This document shows positions 26,494 through 38,885 of a stretch of DNA of 64,000 nt, piece by piece; within the stretch, counting starts at the first letter, position 1; the number at the start of each line of letters is the position of its first letter. The stretch comes from an uncultured beta proteobacterium (GTDB taxonomy: Bacteria; Pseudomonadota; Gammaproteobacteria; Burkholderiales; Burkholderiaceae_C): positions 62,001 through 126,000 of the forward strand of contig CAIRAW010000014.1 of the NCBI GenBank assembly GCA_903876735.1. The letters run 5' to 3'. The notes under the pieces are model-generated. The model searched no databases, was not told where the DNA came from, and saw nothing but the letters and a program-made list of their open reading frames with translations. The position numbers were made by a program, and so were the translations under genes.

Positions 26494-27549
26494 TCAACGC
26501 AGCGATGCGTTGATTTTCTCAAGCGCTGCCGAACCCGGACACAGCAAATCGGCGCCCATGGTGTTGAGTGGTTTTTCGCTGGTATTGAGCGCGGTGTGCA
26601 GGTCAGTCGCCAGCGGATCAATATACAGAAGGCCCGTCACGACTTCGCCGCGCGCCTGGTGCGTCTGCATGTAGCTCATGGCGGCGTAGCGGTCGGTCGG
26701 ATCGTAGTCCGTATGCAGTTTGCGCAGGCGCAGAGTTGTGCCGTCATGCTGCTGAACATCGACCACTTCACCCGGCGCGTACAGCGTGGTGATCTCGCTG
26801 CGCGGTGTGATGAAGTCAATGCGGCTGACTGCGTCATTGTGCTCGCGCACATAGTCGTAACTCTTGGTGCTGCCACCATGGTTATTGAAGGTCACGCAGG
26901 GGCTGATGACGTCGATAAAGGCCGCGCCGCCGTGCGACATGGCGCCCTTGATCAAGGGCACCAGTTGCGCCTTGTCACCGGAAAAACTGCGCGCGACATA
27001 GGTCGCACCCAGTTGCAGGGCCAGCGCCACCAGATCAACCGGGCTGTCGCTGTTGATGACACCCTTCTTGCTCTTGGAACCGCGATCCGCCGTAGCCGAG
27101 AACTGGCCCTTGGTCAGCCCGTAAACGCCGTTGTTTTCAACGATGTAGCACATGCGCACGCCGCGCCGCATGGCATTGGCAAACTGCCCCAGGCCAATCG
27201 AAGCCGAATCGCCGTCGCCTGAGACACCCAGGTACAGCAGATCACGGTTGGCCAGATTGGCACCGGTCAGGGCCGAAGGCATGCGGCCGTGCACGGTATT
27301 GAACCCGTGGGACGCGCCCAGGAAGTAATCAGGCGTCTTGGAACTGCAACCAATGCCGGAGAGCTTGGCGACGCGGTGCGGCTCGATGTCGAGTTCCCAG
27401 CAGGCCTGGATCACGGCGGCGGAAATCGAGTCGTGGCCGCAACCGGCGCACAGCGTGGAGATGCGGCCTTCATAGTCGCGGCGCGTATAACCAACCTTGT
27501 TGGCGGTCAAGGTCGGATGATGCAGTTTGGGTTTTGCGATGTAAGTCAT
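26494..27549 (-). CDS. korB: 2-oxoglutarate-type ferredoxin oxidoreductase, beta subunit
   Basis: 351 residues. ThDP and Fe-S motifs: CAGCGHDSISAAV, SGIGCSSKTPDYF, LYLGVSGDGDSASIGLGQFANA and SPCVTFNNH. It is longer than the paralogue at 9053 by a C-terminal extension of about 60 residues. Its ATG overlaps the korA stop (ATGA). The order FAD subunit, alpha, beta matches the three-subunit 2-oxoglutarate:NADP+ oxidoreductase I recall from Azoarcus evansii, where it regenerates reductant for aromatic-ring reduction. The substrate assignment rests on that synteny. Confidence 0.88.
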   Translation of the reverse strand: MTYIAKPKLHHPTLTANKVGYTRRDYEGRISTLCAGCGHDSISAAVIQACWELDIEPHRVAKLSGIGCSSKTPDYFLGASHGFNTVHGRMPSALTGANLANRDLLYLGVSGDGDSASIGLGQFANAMRRGVRMCYIVENNGVYGLTKGQFSATADRGSKSKKGVINSDSPVDLVALALQLGATYVARSFSGDKAQLVPLIKGAMSHGGAAFIDVISPCVTFNNHGGSTKSYDYVREHNDAVSRIDFITPRSEITTLYAPGEVVDVQQHDGTTLRLRKLHTDYDPTDRYAAMSYMQTHQARGEVVTGLLYIDPLATDLHTALNTSEKPLNTMGADLLCPGSAALEKINASLR

Positions 27550-29387
27550 GCGAGTTCCTTCTGCTTGGACGATTTGGCAGCATCCGGTGCCACACTTTTA
27601 CGAATGGCGCCAGCAATGAAGCGCGCCGTGATAGGCGTTCCGTCGTAATGCAGAACCCGCACCAGACGCGCTGGATCGATGTCGAGTTCATTGACGATCA
27701 TGGAATGCATCTGGGCGTCGCGATTCTGTTCGACGATGAACACCTTGTCGTGCTCGGCGATGAAGCGGTTGACCGATTCCGGGAAGGGAAAGGCCTGCAG
27801 ACGCATGGCGTCCAGATGCACGCCTTCAGCGTCCAGCACGTCAAGGGCCTCACGCATGGCCGGCGCGGTAGAACCAAAGTAGATCACGCCCAAGGGTGTC
27901 TTTTGTGAAGCGTTGCGCAGCAGCGGCTGGGGCACCAGGTCGGCCGCCGTCTTGAACTTCTTGAGCAGGCGTTCCATGTTGTAAATGTAGTCCGGTCCGC
28001 GCTCGGAGTAACGGGCGTAGGGGTCACGCGTTGTACCGCGCGTGAAAAAGGCGCCTTTGCTCGGATGGGTACCGGGCAGCGTGCGCCAGGGAATGCCATC
28101 ACCGTCGACATCCTTGTAGCGCCCGAAGTCCTTGCCGGCTTCCAGTTCGGCAGCCGTCATCACCTTGCCGGTGTCGTACTGCTTGGTTACGTCCCAGTCA
28201 AAGGGTTTGCACAGGCGCTGGTTCATGCCGATGTCGAGATCGGTCATGACGAAAATCGGGGTCTGCAAACGGTCGGCCAGGTCCAGCGCCGCCGCCGAAT
28301 GGGTGAAGCACTCGTATGGATCCTGCGGGAACAAGAGCACATGCTTGGTGTCGCCGTGCGATGCGTAGGCGCAGGAAATCAGGTCCGACTGCTGCGTGCG
28401 TGTCGGCATGCCGGTCGAAGGCCCGCCGCGCTGCACGTTGATGATGGTGACCGGGATCTCGGCGAAATAGGCCAGGCCGATGAATTCAGTCATCAGCGAA
28501 ACACCGGGACCCGAGGTCGCGGTGAAAGACCGCGCACCGTTCCAGCCCGCCCCCACGACCATGCCGATCGAAGCCAGTTCATCTTCCGCCTGCACGATGG
28601 CAAAGTTGTGCCGACCCGTCACCGGGTCGATCCGGTATTTGTCGCAATACTTCTGGAAGGCCTCGGGAATCGAGGACGAAGGCGTGATCGGGTACCAGGC
28701 CGCCACCGTAGCGCCACCGTAAATGCAGCCCAGGGCCGCAGCGCTGTTGCCGTCGGTAAAGATCTGATTGCCAACCTTGTCCGACTTGCGCACGCGAATG
28801 CCCAGCGGCGCTTCAATGTGCTTCTTCACATAGTCACGACCCAGATGCAAAGCCTGGATGTTGGACGCCAGCAGGCGCTCCTTGCCCTTGTACTGCTCGG
28901 CAAACAGTTTTTCGAAAACGTCGGCGTCAACGTCGAGCAGAACCGACAGGGCACCAACGTAAATGATGTTTTTGAACAGTTGGCGTTGCCGCGGGTCCTG
29001 GTAGGCAGCATTACTGATTTCGGTCAGCGGCATACCGATGGTATGCACGTCTTTGCGAAACTTCGACTCGGGGATGGGACGCGTGCTGTCATAGAACAGA
29101 TAGCCGCCGGGTTCGATTTCAGCGACGTCGGTATCCCAGGTCTGCGGGTTCATGGCGACCAGCATATCGACCCCACCGCGCCGACCGTGATAGCCTTTTT
29201 CACAGACACGTGCCTCGTACCAGGTCGGCATGCCCTGGATGTTGCTCGGGAAGATGTTGCGTGGACTGACCGGCACGCCCATGCGCATCACGGCCTTGGA
29301 GAACAACTCGTTGGCCGAAGCCGATCCGGAGCCATTGACATTGGCAAACTTGATGACGAAATCGTTAATGGCTTCAATGCGCTTCAT
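27546..29387 (-). CDS. korA: 2-oxoglutarate-type ferredoxin oxidoreductase, fused gamma-alpha subunit
   Basis: 613 residues. The N-terminal 200 residues are a gamma domain (ANVNGSGSASANELFSKAVM, CEKGYHGRRGGVDMLVAMN). The alpha domain begins near AAALGCIYGGATVAAWYPIT and contains QAEDELASIGMVVGAGWNG and TSGPGVSLMTEFIGLAYF. It catalyses oxidative decarboxylation of a 2-oxoacid with CoA together with KorB. The start overlaps the stop of the FAD subunit gene (ATGA), so all three subunits are translationally coupled. Similarity to the first system in the window is limited to the shared domain architecture. Confidence 0.88.
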   Translation of the reverse strand: MKRIEAINDFVIKFANVNGSGSASANELFSKAVMRMGVPVSPRNIFPSNIQGMPTWYEARVCEKGYHGRRGGVDMLVAMNPQTWDTDVAEIEPGGYLFYDSTRPIPESKFRKDVHTIGMPLTEISNAAYQDPRQRQLFKNIIYVGALSVLLDVDADVFEKLFAEQYKGKERLLASNIQALHLGRDYVKKHIEAPLGIRVRKSDKVGNQIFTDGNSAAALGCIYGGATVAAWYPITPSSSIPEAFQKYCDKYRIDPVTGRHNFAIVQAEDELASIGMVVGAGWNGARSFTATSGPGVSLMTEFIGLAYFAEIPVTIINVQRGGPSTGMPTRTQQSDLISCAYASHGDTKHVLLFPQDPYECFTHSAAALDLADRLQTPIFVMTDLDIGMNQRLCKPFDWDVTKQYDTGKVMTAAELEAGKDFGRYKDVDGDGIPWRTLPGTHPSKGAFFTRGTTRDPYARYSERGPDYIYNMERLLKKFKTAADLVPQPLLRNASQKTPLGVIYFGSTAPAMREALDVLDAEGVHLDAMRLQAFPFPESVNRFIAEHDKVFIVEQNRDAQMHSMIVNELDIDPARLVRVLHYDGTPITARFIAGAIRKSVAPDAAKSSKQKELA

Positions 29388-31210
29388 GCGACCTCCAATT
29401 GAGATGTGCGGCTGTCACGACAGGCGGGACCAGCCTGTGTCGTGTTCAGCAGGAATTTCTGCATGTCCCACGCCCCGGTCGGGCAGCGTTCGGCGCACAG
29501 CCCGCAGTGCAGGCAAACGTCCTCATCCTTGACCATGACGCGCCCGGTCTTGAGCGAGCCCGAGACGTACAGGTCCTGCACCAGATTGCGTGCTGGCGCC
29601 TTCAACCGTGTTCGCAGGTCGGGCTCATCGCCGTCGGCCGTGAACGTGATGCAGTCCATCGGGCAGATGTCAACGCAGGCATCGCACTCGATGCAGGTGT
29701 CCTTGTTGAACACCGTTTCGACATCGCAATTGAGGCAGCGGCTGGCTTCCTTGTAGGCGGTTGCCGCGTCGAAGCCGAGTTCAACTTCAATCCGGATGCT
29801 GGAGAGCGCCATCTCGGCCTTGACCCATGGCACTTTGGACCGCTTGTCGTCCGAGACGTCGTTGTGGTAGCTCCACTCATGGATCCCCATTTTCTGGGAC
29901 AGCAGGTTGGTACGCGGCGCTGGCCGGCGACTGACGTCTTCTCCATTGAGAAATCGGTCGATCGAGACCGCCGCCTCATGTCCATGCGCAACGGCAGTGA
30001 TGATGTTCTTCGGCCCGAATGCCGCATCGCCACCAAAAAACACATTCGGCACGGTCGACTGCAGCGTCTCCTGGCCGAGCACCGGCAGACCCCAGCGGTC
30101 GAACTCAATGCCACACTCGCGCTCGATCCAGGGGAAGGCGTTTTCCTGCCCGACGGCCACCAGGACCTCGTCGCATTCAAAAAACACGTCGGGAGCACCG
30201 GTTGGCACCAATGTACGGCGACCCTTCTCGTCATAGATCGCACTGACAATTTCGAAGGTCATGCCCAGCAGTTTGCCGTCCTTGTGCTGCACGCTCTTGG
30301 GAACATGGTAGTTGACGATCGGGATGCCTTCATGGACAGCGTCTTCGCGCTCCCAGGGTGAGGCTTTCATTTCCTCGTAGCCGCTGCGCACGATGACTTT
30401 GACGTCGGCGCCACCAAGCCGACGGGCAGAACGGCAGCAGTCCATGGCGGTATTGCCGCCGCCGAGCACGATAACCCGCGGTGGAACGCTGGTAATGTGG
30501 CCGAACGAAACCGATGCCAGCCAGTCAATGCCGATATGAATGTGGGCTGCAGCCTCCTTGCGCCCGGGCACGTCGAGGTCGCGTCCGCGCGGCGCGCCGC
30601 AGCCGACAAACACTGCGTCATAACCCTGCGTCAGCAGTTTCTGCATGGATTCGATGCGCTGGCCGCTCTTGAACTCGACACCGAGGTCAAAAACGTAGCC
30701 GGTTTCCTCGTCGATCACCGACTCGGGCAGGCGAAAACGCGGAATCTGCGAGCGGATAAAACCACCGGCCTTGGCTTCACCGTCAAACACGGTGACCTGA
30801 TAACCGATCGGCGCCAGATCACGCGCAACGGTCAGCGAGGCCGGACCGGCACCGATGCAGGCAATGCGTTTGCCATTGGATGGCGCCACTTTGGGCATGC
30901 GGGATTTGACATCGTCCTTGTTGTCAGCGGCGACACGCTTGAGACGACAGATGGCGATGGGTTCGGGTTTCTCGCCATTGTTTTCCTCGACCCGACCGCG
31001 CCGGCAGGCCGGTTCGCAGGGGCGGTCACAGGTACGGCCCAGGACGCCCGGAAACACGTTGGAGACCCAGTTGATCATGTAGGCATCGCTGTAGCGACCC
31101 TGGCCGATCAGGCGGATGTACTCGGGAACGGGGGTGTGGGCAGGACAGGCCCATTGACAATCTACGACTTTGTGAAAATAGTTCGGATTTGCGATATTGG
31201 TAGGCTTCAA
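29384..31210 (-). CDS. korC: FAD-dependent NAD(P)H oxidoreductase subunit with ferredoxin domains (GltD-like)
   Basis: 608 residues. The N-terminal GltD-type Fe-S domain (CQWACPAHTPVPEYIRLI, CDRPCEPACRRG) precedes an FAD Rossmann motif (IACIGAGPASLTVARDL) and an NAD(P) motif (VIVLGGGNTAMDCCRSA). The C-terminal 130 residues add two [4Fe-4S] ferredoxin motifs (DTCIECDACVDICPMDC, DVCLHCGLCAERCPTGA). It fits the gamma subunit of a 2-oxoglutarate:NADP+ oxidoreductase that moves electrons between the KorAB iron-sulfur centres and NADP(H). It is the first gene of the operon; a 160-bp promoter region with an FNR-like box lies upstream. The symbol is by analogy. Confidence 0.82.
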   Translation of the reverse strand: MKPTNIANPNYFHKVVDCQWACPAHTPVPEYIRLIGQGRYSDAYMINWVSNVFPGVLGRTCDRPCEPACRRGRVEENNGEKPEPIAICRLKRVAADNKDDVKSRMPKVAPSNGKRIACIGAGPASLTVARDLAPIGYQVTVFDGEAKAGGFIRSQIPRFRLPESVIDEETGYVFDLGVEFKSGQRIESMQKLLTQGYDAVFVGCGAPRGRDLDVPGRKEAAAHIHIGIDWLASVSFGHITSVPPRVIVLGGGNTAMDCCRSARRLGGADVKVIVRSGYEEMKASPWEREDAVHEGIPIVNYHVPKSVQHKDGKLLGMTFEIVSAIYDEKGRRTLVPTGAPDVFFECDEVLVAVGQENAFPWIERECGIEFDRWGLPVLGQETLQSTVPNVFFGGDAAFGPKNIITAVAHGHEAAVSIDRFLNGEDVSRRPAPRTNLLSQKMGIHEWSYHNDVSDDKRSKVPWVKAEMALSSIRIEVELGFDAATAYKEASRCLNCDVETVFNKDTCIECDACVDICPMDCITFTADGDEPDLRTRLKAPARNLVQDLYVSGSLKTGRVMVKDEDVCLHCGLCAERCPTGAWDMQKFLLNTTQAGPACRDSRTSQLEVA

Positions 31211-31328
31211 GTCTGTCTCCTAAACCCTTGTTAGGCCGCAACTGCGGCCGGGTAGGGTCGCAGTGTACGTCAGCAACCCGGCAAAAGCCCCCGGCTGACC
31301 CTGGTCAGTTTGAGCCGTTTATAAGATA

Positions 31329-31342
31329 TTGAGCTATATCAA
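31329..31342 (-). promoter_or_regulatory. FNR/ANR-like box upstream of the korCAB operon
   Basis: TTGAGCTATATCAA matches the FNR consensus TTGAT-N4-ATCAA at 9 of 10 positions and is centred 126 bp before the korC start codon. Anaerobic control would suit a low-potential oxidoreductase. A box this close is expected about twice by chance in 64 kb, so it is weak evidence. A TTATAA stretch lies directly downstream and would place the box inside the promoter. Confidence 0.3.
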
Positions 31343-31370
31343 ATGTCGCGCGGCCAAGCAGGCGCTGGGC

Positions 31371-31862
31371 TCAGCCCGGCCTGGCAGCCAATCGAGCAAA
31401 AGCGCTGACGACCTCAGCCGGTGCCTGCACCAACTCGATCAAAACACCCTCGCCGCTGACAGGAAACTCATCATTCGACTTGGGGTGCAGGAAACAGATG
31501 TCAAAGCCGGCCGCCCCCTTGCGGATGCCACCCGGGGCAAAACGCACACCCTGCGCCGTCAGCCATTGCACCGCCACGGGCAGGTCGTCGATCCACAGGC
31601 CGACGTGGTTGAGCGGCGTGCTGTGGACGGCGGGCTTTTTTTCGGGGTCGAGCGGCTGCATCAGATCGACTTCAACCTTGAACGGGCCAATGCCCATGGC
31701 GCAAATGTCTTCATCAACGTTCTCGCGTTCGCTGCGGAAGGTGCCGGTGACTTCAAGCCCGAGCATGTCAACCCAGAGCCTTTGCAGCCGCGTCTTGTCG
31801 GGACCGCCAATGGCGATCTGCTGGATGCCCAGCACCTTGAAAGGGCGTTCAATGGGTTTCAT
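31371..31862 (-). CDS. mce: Methylmalonyl-CoA epimerase-like VOC protein
   Basis: 163 residues. Its ATG overlaps the pccA stop (ATGA). The vicinal-oxygen-chelate fold shows the usual metal positions: a Gln in [12 protein letters not shown] where epimerases normally have His, then Glu in FKVEVDLM, His in [10 protein letters not shown], and Glu in VLIELVQAP. Context (pccAB, meaB, mutA) supports conversion of (S)- to (R)-methylmalonyl-CoA. The Gln-for-His change is odd for this enzyme but is a known metal ligand in human glyoxalase I. It is the last gene of the propionate operon. Confidence 0.75.
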   Translation of the reverse strand: MKPIERPFKVLGIQQIAIGGPDKTRLQRLWVDMLGLEVTGTFRSERENVDEDICAMGIGPFKVEVDLMQPLDPEKKPAVHSTPLNHVGLWIDDLPVAVQWLTAQGVRFAPGGIRKGAAGFDICFLHPKSNDEFPVSGEGVLIELVQAPAEVVSAFARLAARPG

Positions 31863-33913
31863 GCGAATTCCACAATCGCCTGGTCCACCACCAGACTCTC
31901 GCCCTTGGCCGCCAGCACCTTGCTGACAACACCATCGGCAACGGCAAACAACACGTTCTCCATCTTCATGGCTTCGATCACAGCGACGCGCTCACCGGCC
32001 AGTACCTTCTGGCCCGGCTGCACCGCCACATCCACCAGCAGACCCGGCATGGGCGAGAGCACAAATCGGCTCATGTCCGGCGGCGCCTTGAAAGGCATCA
32101 AGGCATACAGTTCCGCCGCCCGCTTCGAGAGCACCAGCGCATCGATTTGCGTACCATTGTGCGAGACCCGGATTGCCAGCGGATTCTTGCCAGCCAGGCT
32201 GCCGCGCTCGACTTGCGCCGTGAACGGCACGCCGTTGCAGTTGCCGGTAATTCGCACTTCACCCAGTCTGTAAGCACTGGACAACTGGTACTTTCTGCCG
32301 CCAACGTGAATCAGGCACGATCCGGTCTTGCCATCGTATTGCGTCACCGAGACCGAGCTTGGTGTGGTCGCACCCTTTTGCCCCAGGGTCAGAACCACGA
32401 ATTCCTCGCCAATCGCAACCTCATGGCCTTCCAACTGGCCACTGATGTTGCTGGCCCGGCCGCGGTACTTGCGATTCACAAAAGCCGCCAGCGCCAGCAG
32501 CAGGTCGGCGTCATCGTGCGGCACGTCTTCTGCACGAAACCCCTTGGCATAGTTCTCGGCGATGAAGCCGGTGTTGAAATCGCCGGCAACAAACTTGGGG
32601 TGCGCCAACAAGGCCGCCTGGAACGGGATGTTGCTGCTGACGCCGCGAATGACAAAACCGTTGAGCGCTTCGCGCATCTTGGCGATCGCGTCGAGCCGGT
32701 TCTTGCCGTGCACGATCAGTTTGCAGATCATGGAGTCGTAAAACATCGGGATTTCGCCACCGTCCTGAACGCCGGTGTCCACCCGCACGCCCTGCCACTG
32801 GCTGACATCGGACGCGAACATGGTCTCCGGCGGCGGCTGAAAGCGCACCAGACGTCCGGTCGAGGGCAGAAAATTTCGGAACGGATCCTCGGCGTTGATA
32901 CGGCACTCGATGGCCCAGCCCTCACGCTTGACGTCAGCCTGCGTCAGCGGCAATTTCTCGCCGGCTGCCACACGGATCATCAACTCGACCAGGTCCAGAC
33001 CGGTGATGCATTCGGTCACCGGATGCTCCACCTGCAGCCGGGTGTTCATCTCGAGGAAGTAAAAGCTCTGGTCCTTGCCGACCACAAACTCGACCGTGCC
33101 CGCGCTCTGGTACTTGACGGCCTTGGCCAATGCCACGGCCTGCTCGCCCATGGCCTTGCGCGTGGCATCGCTGATGAAGGGCGACGGCGCTTCCTCGATC
33201 ACCTTCTGGTGCCGGCGCTGGATCGAACATTCACGCTCGTTGAGGTAGACCACGTTGCCCTGGCTGTCGCCGATCAACTGGATCTCGATGTGGCGCGGCT
33301 CCTCGACAAATTTTTCAACAAAGACGCGGTCATCACCAAAACTGTTGCGCGCCTCGTTGCGACAACTGGTGAAGCCTTCAAAAGCTTCCTTGTCATTGAA
33401 AGCCACGCGCAGGCCCTTGCCACCACCACCGGCGCTGGCCTTGATCATCACCGGGTAGCCAATGCCCTTGGCAATTTCAACCGCCTTTTCGGCTGTTTCG
33501 ATCGCGCTGTTGACGCCGGGAATGCAGTTGACACCGGCCGAGCCGGCGAGCTTCTTGGACTCGATCTTGTCGCCCATGGCGGCCATCGAGTAGTGCTTGG
33601 GACCGATGAAGACAATGCCCTCTTCCTCGACCCGCTTGGCAAAGGCAGCGTTCTCGCTAAGGAAGCCATAACCCGGGTGCACAGCCTGGGCACCGGTCTG
33701 TTTGCAGGCAGCAATGATCTTGTCGCCCAGCAGGTAGCTCTCGCGGCTTGGTGCCGGCCCGATGTTGACGGCCTCGTCGGCCAGCAACACATGGCGCGCT
33801 TCCTTGTCGGCATCCGAGTAAACGGCAACCGTCTTGATGCCCATCTTGCGCGCCGTCTTGATGACCCGGCATGCGATCTCGCCACGGTTGGCGATCAGAA
33901 TTTTTGTAAACAT
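31859..33913 (-). CDS. pccA: Propionyl-CoA carboxylase alpha subunit (biotin carboxylase + BCCP)
   Basis: 684 residues from [17 protein letters not shown], with AGGAG nine bases upstream. The biotin carboxylase domain fills residues 1 to about 450 (ATP-grasp loop [14 protein letters not shown], catalytic [14 protein letters not shown]). A middle BT-type linker follows, then the biotin carrier domain with the biotinylation site [11 protein letters not shown] near the C-terminus. It loads CO2 onto biotin for transfer to propionyl-CoA by PccB. It follows pccB by 20 bp and overlaps the epimerase gene. A methylcrotonyl-CoA carboxylase subunit is excluded by context. Confidence 0.95.
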   Translation of the reverse strand: MFTKILIANRGEIACRVIKTARKMGIKTVAVYSDADKEARHVLLADEAVNIGPAPSRESYLLGDKIIAACKQTGAQAVHPGYGFLSENAAFAKRVEEEGIVFIGPKHYSMAAMGDKIESKKLAGSAGVNCIPGVNSAIETAEKAVEIAKGIGYPVMIKASAGGGGKGLRVAFNDKEAFEGFTSCRNEARNSFGDDRVFVEKFVEEPRHIEIQLIGDSQGNVVYLNERECSIQRRHQKVIEEAPSPFISDATRKAMGEQAVALAKAVKYQSAGTVEFVVGKDQSFYFLEMNTRLQVEHPVTECITGLDLVELMIRVAAGEKLPLTQADVKREGWAIECRINAEDPFRNFLPSTGRLVRFQPPPETMFASDVSQWQGVRVDTGVQDGGEIPMFYDSMICKLIVHGKNRLDAIAKMREALNGFVIRGVSSNIPFQAALLAHPKFVAGDFNTGFIAENYAKGFRAEDVPHDDADLLLALAAFVNRKYRGRASNISGQLEGHEVAIGEEFVVLTLGQKGATTPSSVSVTQYDGKTGSCLIHVGGRKYQLSSAYRLGEVRITGNCNGVPFTAQVERGSLAGKNPLAIRVSHNGTQIDALVLSKRAAELYALMPFKAPPDMSRFVLSPMPGLLVDVAVQPGQKVLAGERVAVIEAMKMENVLFAVADGVVSKVLAAKGESLVVDQAIVEFA

Positions 33914-33933
33914 GTTCTTATTCTCCTCAGGCC

Positions 33934-35466
33934 TTAGAGTGGGATATTGCCGTGCTTGCGCCACGGGTTCTCGAGCTTTTTGGCGCGCAGCATCACCAGC
34001 GAGCGGCAGATGCGCTTGCGCGTCTCATGCGGCAGGATCACGTCATCGATGAAACCGCGCGCGCCAGCCACGAAGGGGTTGGCAAAGCGGGCTTTGTATT
34101 CAGCTTCCTTGGCCGCGAGTTTGACCGGATCGCCCTTGTCTTCGCGGAAGATGATTTCCACCGCGCCCTTGGCGCCCATGACCGCGATCTCGGCATTGGG
34201 CCAGGCAAAGTTGACGTCGCCGCGCAGGTGCTTGGAACTCATCACGTCGTAAGCGCCACCGTAGGCCTTGCGCGTGATCACCGTGATCTTGGGCACGGTG
34301 CACTCGGCATAAGCATAGAGCAGTTTGGCACCGTGCTTGATGATGCCGCCGTATTCCTGCGCCGTACCGGGCATGAAGCCGGGCACATCGACAAAGGTGA
34401 CAACCGGAATGTTGAACGCATCGCAGAAGCGCACAAAGCGCGCCGCCTTGATCGAGCTCTTGATATCCAGACAACCGGCCAGCACCAGCGGCTGGTTCGC
34501 CACGATGCCAACAGTCTGCCCTTCCATGCGGCCAAAGCCGATCAGGATATTCTTGGCGTACTCGGGTTGCAGCTCAAAGAAGTCGCCATCGTCCACCGTC
34601 TTGACGATCAACTCCTTCATGTCGTAGGGCTTGTTCGGATTGTCCGGCACCAGCGTGTCCAGACTCAGGTCCATGCGATCAGCCGGATCACCCCCGCGAC
34701 GTACCGGCGCTTTTTCGCGGTTGTTGAGCGGCAGGTAGTTGTAGAGGCGACGCAGCATGAGCAGCGCTTCCACATCGTTCTCGAAAGCCAGATCGGCCAC
34801 GCCGCTCTTGGTGCTGTGGCTGATGGCGCCGCCAAGTTCTTCGGCTGTCACATCCTCGTGCGTCACCGTCTTCACCACTTCTGGACCGGTGACAAACATG
34901 TAGGAACTGTCCTTGACCATGAAGATGAAGTCGGTCATGGCCGGGCTATAAACCGCACCGCCGGCGCAAGGGCCCATGATCATGCTGATCTGCGGCACAA
35001 CGCCGCTGGCCATCACGTTGCGCTGGAACACGTCGGCATAACCACCGAGCGAGGCGACACCCTCCTGAATGCGCGCGCCACCCGAATCGTTCAAGCCGAT
35101 CACCGGTGCGCCGACCTTCATGGCCTGGTCCATCACCTTGCAGATCTTTTCGGCATGGGCTTCACTCAAGGCGCCACCGAAGACGGTGAAATCCTGGCTG
35201 AACACGAACACCAGGCGGCCATTGATCATGCCGTAGCCCGTGACGACGCCGTCACCCGGAATCTTCTGCTCTTCCATGCCGAAATCCACACAGCGGTGTT
35301 CGACAAACATGTCCCACTCTTCGAACGTGCCTTCGTCGAGCAGCAACTCAATGCGTTCGCGAGCGCTGAGTTTGCCCTTCTTGTGCTGTAGGTCGATGCG
35401 CTTCTGGCCACCGCCCATGCGCGCGAGTTCGCGCTTGGCTTCAAGTTGTTCAAGTATGTCGTGCAT
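33934..35466 (-). CDS. pccB: Propionyl-CoA carboxylase beta subunit (carboxyltransferase)
   Basis: 510 residues, the standard length. N- and C-terminal crotonase-like carboxyltransferase domains are visible, with oxyanion-hole glycines in [40 protein letters not shown], and [18 protein letters not shown]. It transfers CO2 from biotin-PccA to propionyl-CoA, giving (S)-methylmalonyl-CoA, and forms an alpha6beta6 complex. It starts 75 bp after meaB; an internal promoter there is possible. Confidence 0.95.
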   Translation of the reverse strand: MHDILEQLEAKRELARMGGGQKRIDLQHKKGKLSARERIELLLDEGTFEEWDMFVEHRCVDFGMEEQKIPGDGVVTGYGMINGRLVFVFSQDFTVFGGALSEAHAEKICKVMDQAMKVGAPVIGLNDSGGARIQEGVASLGGYADVFQRNVMASGVVPQISMIMGPCAGGAVYSPAMTDFIFMVKDSSYMFVTGPEVVKTVTHEDVTAEELGGAISHSTKSGVADLAFENDVEALLMLRRLYNYLPLNNREKAPVRRGGDPADRMDLSLDTLVPDNPNKPYDMKELIVKTVDDGDFFELQPEYAKNILIGFGRMEGQTVGIVANQPLVLAGCLDIKSSIKAARFVRFCDAFNIPVVTFVDVPGFMPGTAQEYGGIIKHGAKLLYAYAECTVPKITVITRKAYGGAYDVMSSKHLRGDVNFAWPNAEIAVMGAKGAVEIIFREDKGDPVKLAAKEAEYKARFANPFVAGARGFIDDVILPHETRKRICRSLVMLRAKKLENPWRKHGNIPL

Positions 35467-35541
35467 GGTGTTTCTCTTTGAAAAGTTCTGTTGTCTCGGT
35501 TCTTGCTTGGCTAATCGTGTTCGGGCCTGTCTTGCGCCATC

Positions 35542-36560
35542 TCAGGCCTGGTTCATTTGTTGGAGCAATTGCCGGGCCGCAGTGGAGGCCGCCATGCGGC
35601 CCTGCTGAACGTCCTGGGTAAAACCGGGCAACAGGCGCTGCACCTGCGGGTGCTGGCGAAAGGCCTGCTTGAGTCCGGCGTCGATGCGCTCCCACATCCA
35701 GGCCAGCGCCTGCTGCTGGCGCCGCGCCACCAGTCTGCCGCCTTGTTCCTGCATAGATTTGAAGCGCTGCACCGCAGCCCAGAACGTGTCGACGCCCTGC
35801 CCCAGCAAAGCGCTGAGTTGCATGACCTGCGGCTGCCAGTTGCTTTCACGCTGTTGAACGGCGTCCGGGCTGCCATGCATGGCGAGCAGGCGCAACGAGG
35901 ACGCAATCTGCGCCTGGGCCCGACTGGCGGCAATCGCGTCAATATCAGCCTTGTTGATCAGCACCAGATCGGCCAGTTCCATGACGCCCTTCTTGATCGC
36001 CTGCAGATCGTCACCGGCGTTGGGCAATTGCATCAGCACAAACATGTCGGTCATGCCGGCCACAGCGGTTTCCGACTGGCCGACACCGACGGTTTCGACC
36101 AGCACGATGTCATAACCAGCCGCTTCACAGACCAGCATGGCTTCGCGCGTTTTCTCGGCCACGCCACCCAGCGTGCCACTGCTCGGACTGGGCCGGATGT
36201 AGGCGCGCTCCTGCACCGAGAGCTTTTCCATGCGCGTCTTGTCCCCCAAAATGGAGCCACCCGACAGTGAGGAAGACGGGTCAACCGCCAGCACCGCCAC
36301 GCGGTGTCCCTGCGCGATCAGGTACAGACCCAACGCTTCCACAAAAGTTGATTTGCCAACGCCGGGAACGCCACTGATGCCGATCCGGAACGACTTGCCC
36401 GTATGCGGCAGTAGCGCGGTCAGCAGCACGTCGGCCTGAGCGCGGTGTTCGGCACGTGTCGATTCCAGCAAGGTAATGGCCTTGGCGATGGACCGGCGCT
36501 GCGTCAGCGGGGACCCATGAACAATGGATTCGAACAAACTCATGCCGGGCATGGTGTCAA

Positions 36561-36564
<4 letters not shown>
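35542..36564 (-). CDS. meaB: Methylmalonyl-CoA mutase GTPase chaperone MeaB/ArgK
   Basis: Up to 340 residues. The longest frame starts with TTG overlapping the mutA stop (TTGA); in-frame ATGs at 36552 and 36543 ([13 protein letters not shown]) are alternatives, and the last fits homologues best. G1 is [12 protein letters not shown], followed by [30 protein letters not shown] and LINKADID. MeaB gates cofactor loading and protects methylmalonyl-CoA mutase from inactivation. The overlap with mutA fits a physical complex of the two products. Confidence 0.93.
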
Positions 36565-38732
<2,168 letters not shown>

Positions 38733-38847
38733 ATCGGCAGCCGTTCGCAATGAGTTTATCCAGATGATACGACCCGAACAGCCCGGGACAGCGCCAGCCC
38801 CACGCCTGCTTCAGGGATTCAGAAGTAGTTTACGTTATTCATAATTA

Positions 38848-38856
38848 TTGATTCAA
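38848..38856. promoter_or_regulatory. AT-rich palindrome between mutA and the GntR gene
   Basis: TTGATTCAA is a perfect short palindrome inside the AT-rich 60 bp between the divergent genes, 30 bp from the regulator's ATG and flanked by two direct copies of AATTATT. A TACAAT lies only 8 bp before that ATG. It could be the GntR/FCD operator overlapping both promoters. This is position-based inference. Confidence 0.3.
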
Positions 38857-38885
38857 AAAATTATTTCAAGCTTACAATTTCGACC

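Noticed and set aside
31329-31342. FNR box as firm evidence of anaerobic control
   Set aside because: Kept only as a weak feature; a 9/10 match is expected by chance about twice in this window and its spacing to any -10 box is unsuitable for standard activation.
35450-35695. 81-codon minus frame between meaB and pccB
   Set aside because: It overlaps the coding ends of both genes in another frame and looks like a shadow.
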